Shown: in pieces, positions 59,440-64,000 of the stretch
How positions within the stretch are numbered: the stretch's first letter is position 1
Layout of the letters: each line of letters begins with the position of its first letter
From: a virus
Strand: one strand, 5' to 3'
Virus record (IMG/VR): IMGVR_UViG_3300046750_000365
Coordinates: 1-64,000 of that record
Length of the DNA: 64,000 bases
Notes under the pieces: generated by a model
Seen by the model: only the letters and a program-made list of their open reading frames with translations
Database searches by the model: none
Told to the model about the DNA's origin: nothing
Position numbers and translations under genes: made by a program

Positions 59440-60500
59440 TATGCTTCAACTCCACATGTTCGTTGACATGTTTTCCATTTTGCGCCTTTGACGCTTAACT
59501 TAACATGTTCGTTATACCAATCAGACTTTAATATATCATACAAAGAACTATCTTTTAAATTATTATCTTTTCTAGCCTGTACAAATGTTTCATCTACTTC
59601 ATTAGCAATATTATGCTTTTCTAAATGAACTCCAAATAGACTAACATGACAACATGGCCAAACTGTACCCCAAGGATCAATTTGAATCTCTTGTGCATTG
59701 TACCAAGGACATTTTGTTTTTTGTTTTTCTGAAGTGTTCAAATAAGTATCATACATATCACTTGCTTCTAATATATGTACTTTGTGTGGATTTGTACTTT
59801 CAATTCTATCATCTTTTAATTTTATTCTTTCTTCTGGAATACCTTCAGTTGCTGTTATTTTATATTCTTCATCTTTATCTTTTATAACCATATTTGAAGA
59901 ATGACTTCTACGTTTAACAAGTTGCATTGCTCCTAACGACCTTGCTAAATCTTCAACTTCTTTATGCTGATGTTCGTTATGTTCAAACATTGTAAATTGT
60001 ATTGTAGCATGCCCGCCTGCTTCGGAAAACGATTTTACATTTTCACAAATTTTATTAAAGTCTGTACGTCTACGATATATGCTATGTGTGTCTCCCATTC
60101 CATCAATTGAGAAGTCTACTTTATGATTTGGAAAGTGATGCATTACACTAGCTAAGTCATGCCAAAACTTTGGTCCTCTCATACTTCCATTTGTTGCAAT
60201 TGATGGTGTACTTCTTGGGTGTGCATCTAACCATACTTCCATCATTTCTACTAATTTTGGATGCATCATTGGATCGCCCCAATTTCCATTTAGATTTAGT
60301 CTATGTATATACCAACGTTTAGTATCTTCATATGCTATACGTTTCCATAAGTCAAAATCAAAATGTGCTAGTTCTAAATTTGATTCAGTTTCCCCGCCAT
60401 CTTTGTTTCTTACACATGCACCGCAACGTGCATTGCAATGACTACTAATGTCAAACTGCAATGAAGTAACATTTTTATGCCATTCCATTATATCAGCCAT
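59439..60500 (-). CDS. Radical SAM enzyme with C-terminal SPASM-like domain
   Basis: A 353-residue protein: core motif CNARCGACVRNKDGG near residue 23, the GGEP region modified to NLNGNWGDPMMHP, and a C-terminal cluster domain KCPWYNAQEIQIDPWGTVWP, CCHVS and CQRTCG. In order of domains it resembles SPASM enzymes acting on peptides or sugars. Closely comparable to the split pair at 62230 plus 61890. Start ATGGCTGA fits the 8-nt overlap. Confidence 0.87.
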   Translation of the reverse strand: MADIMEWHKNVTSLQFDISSHCNARCGACVRNKDGGETESNLELAHFDFDLWKRIAYEDTKRWYIHRLNLNGNWGDPMMHPKLVEMMEVWLDAHPRSTPSIATNGSMRGPKFWHDLASVMHHFPNHKVDFSIDGMGDTHSIYRRRTDFNKICENVKSFSEAGGHATIQFTMFEHNEHQHKEVEDLARSLGAMQLVKRRSHSSNMVIKDKDEEYKITATEGIPEERIKLKDDRIESTNPHKVHILEASDMYDTYLNTSEKQKTKCPWYNAQEIQIDPWGTVWPCCHVSLFGVHLEKHNIANEVDETFVQARKDNNLKDSSLYDILKSDWYNEHVKLSVKGAKWKTCQRTCGVEA

Positions 60501-60837
60501 TAAAATCTATTCTCCAAGGATACATTGTGTAGCCTGCTGGCTTTAAAATATATTCTTCAAACAATATAATAAGTACAATACCAAACACATACTTTACCCA
60601 TGTAGGCCAAGTGTTTTGCCATCTTGTAAATGGTTTCAATATCCACATCCAAAAACTTGCTACTTTACCCCAAAACCAATCACCAATATTAAACGGTGGC
60701 GTTTTCCATAAAACTACTGGAATGAAAAGATACCATATCCAAACTGGTATTTCATCTGTTGGTTCAGATGCATATATTAGAAAACATACCATTGCTAATA
60801 GATATATTCCAATGTAATTTTTTAAATGATTATACAT
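60493..60837 (-). CDS. Membrane protein with about four helices
   Basis: A 114-residue membrane protein rich in Trp. The ATG at 60837 is preferred: it gives the ATGTATAA 8-nt overlap seen throughout the operon; a GTG at 60846 is three codons longer. Hydrophobic stretches IGIYLLAMVCFLIYA, VWIWYLFIPVVLW and YVFGIVLIILFEEYIL are visible. It is the only integral membrane protein in the cluster and could export or anchor the product. Family unknown. Confidence 0.65.
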   Translation of the reverse strand: MYNHLKNYIGIYLLAMVCFLIYASEPTDEIPVWIWYLFIPVVLWKTPPFNIGDWFWGKVASFWMWILKPFTRWQNTWPTWVKYVFGIVLIILFEEYILKPAGYTMYPWRIDFNG

Positions 60838-61897
60838 AACTCTCACAATCTCCTTCTCTAACTATATCACTTGTTAAACAGTGAATGCCACCATCCCAAA
60901 AATACTGATGTCTAAAATTCCAGTAAATTGGTTCAATGCCGTGTGCTTCCATTTCAGCAAATGCTTGTTCGTTTTTTCCTGTACAAATAACTGTGCTTTC
61001 ATCTAATGATAATACATTAACATCAAACACACTTTCATCTGGACAACCTACCCAATGCTCTAACCACTTGCTTACATATTCTTTATGAAATCTACGCTTA
61101 CGAGTTTGTTGAAAGTCTTCGGGCATATCAAAGTCATCATCTACTTCAATAATAGTCCAGTTTTTCATTTCTTCTGGTACCCAGTTTTTATTCCAGGTCA
61201 TCAGTACGCCAGGTTTTAGTAGAGCTATTTTTCCGTCGATGTGTCCTCCTACTGGTATGTCCAAAAATTGGGTGTCTGGATATCGCAACTTTATTTCACG
61301 TTGAATCCATTCGCGGCCCAGTGCCGTTCCTCTGCCTCGTTTATTGTCTCCCTCGTAAGGTTGGCTAAACAAAACGTGGCGTCCACACTTTATCATATTA
61401 GCCGCATGATAAAGCAGTCGATCGTTTTTTACAAAGTGGTCGTATTTTTTACCACTCTCTACTAGTACTCCTGGCATACTAACCCAATCTGCACCTTCAC
61501 GAAACCATTTACTACAATGATCGTAATATGCGAGATTTTCAAAGTAGCGATTATCGCTACCTGTAAACAGTTCAAAAATACTATTACCATATGGCATTAA
61601 TGTATCACGTGGCATTAATGGGTGGTTTGGAAAACCACAATGCATCCATGGTAATTGAATCTGTTCTTCACCTGTGATTGTAAATATATTCTTTGGACGT
61701 ATTACTTCAATACCTTTGCCCTTTAATATCCCCTCCAGCACTTGTAAGTCCTCTGCTGTTTCTGTAAAGATCTGACGCATAACATCACGAGTCTCTTTGT
61801 CCTTATGCCAATCAAATGTTTCAGGTGGAAACGGAGCGCCAAGCACTACTTTTTTTAGCGGTTGAAACTCGCTCCATGCATTTACTGATTTATTCAT
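60830..61897 (-). CDS. Amidinotransferase-like enzyme (GATM/AmtA family)
   Basis: A 355-residue protein with the catalytic set of arginine:amine amidinotransferases: MPRDTLMPYGN (D98), GGHIDGKIALLKPG (H219, D221) and the nucleophile Cys in WDGGIHCLTSDI (C340). These move an amidino group from arginine to an amine, giving guanidino compounds, or hydrolyse guanidines. Length fits glycine or inosamine amidinotransferases (about 350-390). ATG 61897 gives ATGAATAA overlap. Confidence 0.85.
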   Translation of the reverse strand: MNKSVNAWSEFQPLKKVVLGAPFPPETFDWHKDKETRDVMRQIFTETAEDLQVLEGILKGKGIEVIRPKNIFTITGEEQIQLPWMHCGFPNHPLMPRDTLMPYGNSIFELFTGSDNRYFENLAYYDHCSKWFREGADWVSMPGVLVESGKKYDHFVKNDRLLYHAANMIKCGRHVLFSQPYEGDNKRGRGTALGREWIQREIKLRYPDTQFLDIPVGGHIDGKIALLKPGVLMTWNKNWVPEEMKNWTIIEVDDDFDMPEDFQQTRKRRFHKEYVSKWLEHWVGCPDESVFDVNVLSLDESTVICTGKNEQAFAEMEAHGIEPIYWNFRHQYFWDGGIHCLTSDIVREGDCESYV

Positions 61898-62243
61898 GTG
61901 TATCCTTGTTTAAAGTCTTTTGAACGAATTGTGTTCCTGTGCGATGTATGTCTGGACCTATTTCACCTGGTCTACCACATGCACTTTTACAAATTGAAAA
62001 AGGTGTAGGTGTGTTCCAACTATCTTCAATACGTTTATATTCTTTGCTAGTATTTATTTCATCTATACTATGTCCACTTGTAATGTGTATATTTTTTACA
62101 TCTTTACCCAAGAACAATGATAACTTATCCATTGCATGTTGACTATTCATATGACAACATGGAACAACATAGCCGTCAAATCTCATTGACATTGCTTCTG
62201 AGTTAGCGTTTGGTCCTACTACTTTGCATCTAGGATATATCAT
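61890..62243 (-). CDS. Stand-alone SPASM-like domain, partner of upstream rSAM core
   Basis: A 117-residue protein equivalent to the C-terminal cluster domain of the enzyme at 59439: CKVVGPNANSEAMSMRFDGY, VVPCCHMN and FSICKSACG. The core domain is encoded immediately upstream (62230) with a 14-nt overlap in another frame. Either an ancestral enzyme was split by frameshift and kept, or the halves work as a two-subunit enzyme. Confidence 0.75.
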   Translation of the reverse strand: MIYPRCKVVGPNANSEAMSMRFDGYVVPCCHMNSQHAMDKLSLFLGKDVKNIHITSGHSIDEINTSKEYKRIEDSWNTPTPFSICKSACGRPGEIGPDIHRTGTQFVQKTLNKDTHE

Positions 62244-62910
62244 TTAATATCTCTTGCCATGTTGCACTTTTTAATAACATATGTGCCGGAGTTCTTCTAT
62301 CACCAACCATTGGTTGAAATTTATCAAATCCCAACTCCTCAGCTAATTGTTTAGCTTTACCTACTTGATGATAATTGTGTTCAAACACTACGTATCTCCA
62401 CCATAGACTTCCATTCCAATTTTCTCTGACAGTTTTTACTCCTGCCATAATACTATTCCATCTTGCATTGACTCTATATATGTGATTAGTATCTTCTAAT
62501 CCGTCAATGCTAAATTGTAGCCAATCTTGTTTTCTTAATAAACTAGAAAAATGTTTCCACCACTTTTCATTACGTCCACTGCCATTAGTTGAAATAATTA
62601 CTCTGGGTCTAAATTCTAAAGTATTAATATATTCCAATTGTTCTGTCATTGTACCACTGTATATTGGATCGCTAAGAGCACCATTATAAGTAACACAACT
62701 AATTCTATTTCTAGGATGTAACAATGCTTGTAAGTATTCAAGTTTTAAATCTGTTATATCCCAATTACGATTTCCAGCCGCCATGTCTTGTGTTCTTGTA
62801 CAACCTGGGCATAATAAATTACATCTGGTACTAGCATCAACATTAAATCTTCTGCCAACTCGCATAAAATTTATATTTAAACCAGCATATGTACCATTAT
62901 CAACTGTCAT
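62230..62910 (-). CDS. Radical SAM core without auxiliary domain
   Basis: A 226-residue protein with the cluster motif CNLLCPGCTRTQD near residue 31. The GGEP segment is degenerate (VTYNGALSDPIYS), as in the 59439 enzyme (NGNWGDP). It ends where that enzyme goes on to its SPASM-like domain, which is encoded separately at 61890. It is the first gene of the 26-gene operon, only five bases after a GATAAATA box, so it may be translated from a near leaderless mRNA. Upstream in-frame M16 is a possible alternative start. Confidence 0.82.
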   Translation of the reverse strand: MTVDNGTYAGLNINFMRVGRRFNVDASTRCNLLCPGCTRTQDMAAGNRNWDITDLKLEYLQALLHPRNRISCVTYNGALSDPIYSGTMTEQLEYINTLEFRPRVIISTNGSGRNEKWWKHFSSLLRKQDWLQFSIDGLEDTNHIYRVNARWNSIMAGVKTVRENWNGSLWWRYVVFEHNYHQVGKAKQLAEELGFDKFQPMVGDRRTPAHMLLKSATWQEILNDIS

Positions 62911-62915
62911 AAATA

Positions 62916-62923
62916 TATTTATC
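62916..62923 (-). promoter_or_regulatory. Late-promoter-like box at head of rSAM operon
   Basis: GATAAATA on the minus strand (context TAGATAAATAT), immediately before the operon's first ATG (62910). Same extended sequence as the boxes at 162, 21064 and 36755. It indicates late transcription of the cluster. Confidence 0.5.
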
Positions 62924-62944
62924 TACATATATAATGGAGTACAT

Positions 62945-63775
62945 ATGACCCGAATCGCTAAAGATATTATAGCAGGAGACGACTTTGTTGTCAATGTGTT
63001 TGACGCAAAGAAAGAAGATTTAACAGATAATTATAAGGTATACGAAGCATTTGAGAGCGGATGGCCAGTGGTTATTAAGAACTTAACTATTCCACAACTT
63101 GATTATGATTATTATAACGACTTACCAGATTGGACTATCCCCGATAATAAATGGATTATGCCATGGTATAACAGCCATATCAAAAAACGTAATAGATTAA
63201 GAGATGAACGTAATTGGTCTGAGGAACAAATAGACTTGTTTCATAAGAAGCATAAACAATCACAACAAGGTTGGAACGAAGTATTTGATATGCTATTCCC
63301 ACATTACAAAACAACCGAACGTATGCTCAGTCACAGATACAATACATTAGTAGAAAATAAACTACACCTAGACGAACTAGATGAACAACATACAGGCAAT
63401 GAACAACAGATACGTATGTTTGTACAACTAGATAAGAAACGTCCTAGAGTGTTATCTTTTGGACCTGACTTAGAAAAAATGTACTATGATTATAAAGATG
63501 AATTTAATTTAGGTGAGTTAAACAAAAACGATATACATACATTTATTACTGAAATGCGTAATAGATGTGTTTGGAATGAACAACAATGGGATCAATTTCA
63601 CCACCCATTACATTATATTACTTTTAATCCAGGTGACATTTGGTTCTTTAATGCACAATGGATAACACATCAAATTGTGTTTGGTACAAAGCTACAATGT
63701 TTTGAAGCTGATATATTAAATGAGAGCTTGGTTAAGCCTGACCTATGCATGGCTAAAAGAATTATAAATCTATAA
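62945..63775 (+). CDS. Unrecognised protein, possible cupin or dioxygenase fold
   Basis: A 276-residue protein from the ATG at 62945 (GGAGT just upstream); the longer open frame is antisense to the rSAM gene. The C-terminal part HYITFNPGDIWFFNAQWITH then QIVFGTKLQCFEADI looks like the last strands of a cupin or 2-oxoglutarate dioxygenase, with a candidate distal His, but the first H-x-D is not clear. Divergently transcribed from the rSAM operon and probably not part of it. Confidence 0.5.
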   Translation: MTRIAKDIIAGDDFVVNVFDAKKEDLTDNYKVYEAFESGWPVVIKNLTIPQLDYDYYNDLPDWTIPDNKWIMPWYNSHIKKRNRLRDERNWSEEQIDLFHKKHKQSQQGWNEVFDMLFPHYKTTERMLSHRYNTLVENKLHLDELDEQHTGNEQQIRMFVQLDKKRPRVLSFGPDLEKMYYDYKDEFNLGELNKNDIHTFITEMRNRCVWNEQQWDQFHHPLHYITFNPGDIWFFNAQWITHQIVFGTKLQCFEADILNESLVKPDLCMAKRIINL

Positions 63776-63783
63776 TCTATTTA

Positions 63784-64000
63784 TTATGCTACTACTGTAT
63801 ATTCGTAAAAGTATGTTGTACTTGATGGTGCTACACTTACATCAAAGTAATAATCATAATAATCGCCACTGATTTGAGTCTTAGTAATATTACCTGTTAC
63901 TGTCATTGAAGTTCCTGATGTTGTACCAACATAGAATGTATCACCTGTTGATAAGTTATCTAGAACATAGTTAATATCACGGCGTAAGTCATGATCGTGT
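63784..64000 (-). CDS. 3' end of a probable virion structural protein (partial)
   Basis: A minus-strand frame enters from the right edge and stops with TAA at 63786-63784. Its 71 visible residues are Thr/Ser/Gly/Tyr rich with repeated short strands (DTFYVGTTSGTSMTVTGNIT, FYEYTVVA at the end), typical of tail-fibre or other adhesive virion proteins. The start lies beyond the window. Confidence 0.6.
   Translation of the reverse strand, partial: HDHDLRRDINYVLDNLSTGDTFYVGTTSGTSMTVTGNITKTQISGDYYDYYFDVSVAPSSTTYFYEYTVVA

Noticed and set aside
39340-62910. RiPP cluster with classical precursor peptide
   Set aside because: No Cys/Ser/Gly-rich core peptide, leader-binding domain or peptidase was seen; the short proteins at 54313 and 56822 do not look like precursors.
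39340-62910. Known thymidine-hypermodification pathway
   Set aside because: No hydroxymethylase, nucleotide kinase or glycosylase-type gene was seen in the window, so rSAM plus PLP genes alone are not enough.
62783-62944. N-terminal extension of the gene at 62945
   Set aside because: It is antisense to the rSAM gene at 62230 and the ribosome site GGAGT fits the ATG at 62945.
1-64000. tRNA genes, CRISPR arrays, integrase, transposase or insertion sequences
   Set aside because: No cloverleaf, regularly spaced repeats, recombinase motif or terminal inverted repeats were found by eye; gaps between genes are all under about 140 bases.
1-64000. Cyanophage origin
   Set aside because: No photosynthesis or pigment gene was seen in this window, though genes outside the window cannot be excluded.

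Overview
The window is a stretch of a large, AT-rich, gene-dense tailed-phage genome, most likely a T4-like myovirus of a marine heterotrophic bacterium. The evidence is a T4-type family B DNA polymerase (gp43), an RFC-like clamp-loader ATPase (gp44), a DsbA-like protein, a gp31/GroES-like co-chaperonin, ClpP, MazG, PRPP synthetase, late promoters of the TATAAATA type, almost no intergenic space and no host housekeeping genes. No photosynthesis gene was seen, so a cyanophage is not supported. The host assignment is inference. Both ends are open: a partial gene enters at the left, and a Thr/Ser/Gly-rich, probably structural gene leaves at the right on the minus strand.

Layout. 1-6.0 kb (+): unrecognised phage proteins, probably virion or head associated, and a PD-(D/E)XK-like protein. 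6.0-12.25 kb (+): sulfotransferase-like protein, DsbA, DNA methyltransferase, a lone radical SAM (rSAM) enzyme and gp43 in an overlapping run, then a terminator. 12.3-18.2 kb (+): two exported peptidoglycan hydrolases, a PiT-like permease and small genes, several under sigma70-like promoters that carry palindromes. 18.2-21.0 kb (-): five overlapping genes: two sulfotransferase-like, a minimal adenylation enzyme, a DUF6356-like protein and a GNAT-like protein. 21.1-26.1 kb (+): fatty-acid desaturase, two TauD-like dioxygenases, cold-shock protein, QueD-like enzyme (with a preQ1-like 5' element) and an SGNH hydrolase. 26.1-29.4 kb (+): an iron/Fe-S set of SufT-like, 7Fe ferredoxin, FTR1-like permease, NfuA-like and IscA-like genes, with adenine phosphoribosyltransferase inside it. 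29.4-39.3 kb (+): MazG, RpiB, a DnaE fragment, GroES-like, ClpP, PRPP synthetase, gp44, a MotA/TolQ plus TolR-like pair and a HExxH peptidase.

39.3-62.9 kb (-) is the outstanding part: 26 consecutive minus-strand genes, nearly all overlapping. They include 12 rSAM cores and two stand-alone SPASM-type domains. With them are an SDR, a nitroreductase, an Asp/Asn-hydroxylase-like dioxygenase, a PLP aminotransferase, an amidinotransferase, two SGNH hydrolases and two large paralogues of unknown family. It reads as a phage-borne biosynthetic cluster whose product cannot be named from sequence.

How it may fit together (inference): the iron permease, Fe-S carriers and ferredoxin could supply clusters and electrons for the 13 rSAM enzymes of the window. 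Adenine phosphoribosyltransferase with PRPP synthetase and RpiB could recapture adenine derived from the 5'-deoxyadenosine that rSAM enzymes release. Sulfotransferase-like, adenylation, GNAT-like, dioxygenase and SGNH proteins elsewhere in the window look like further tailoring enzymes.
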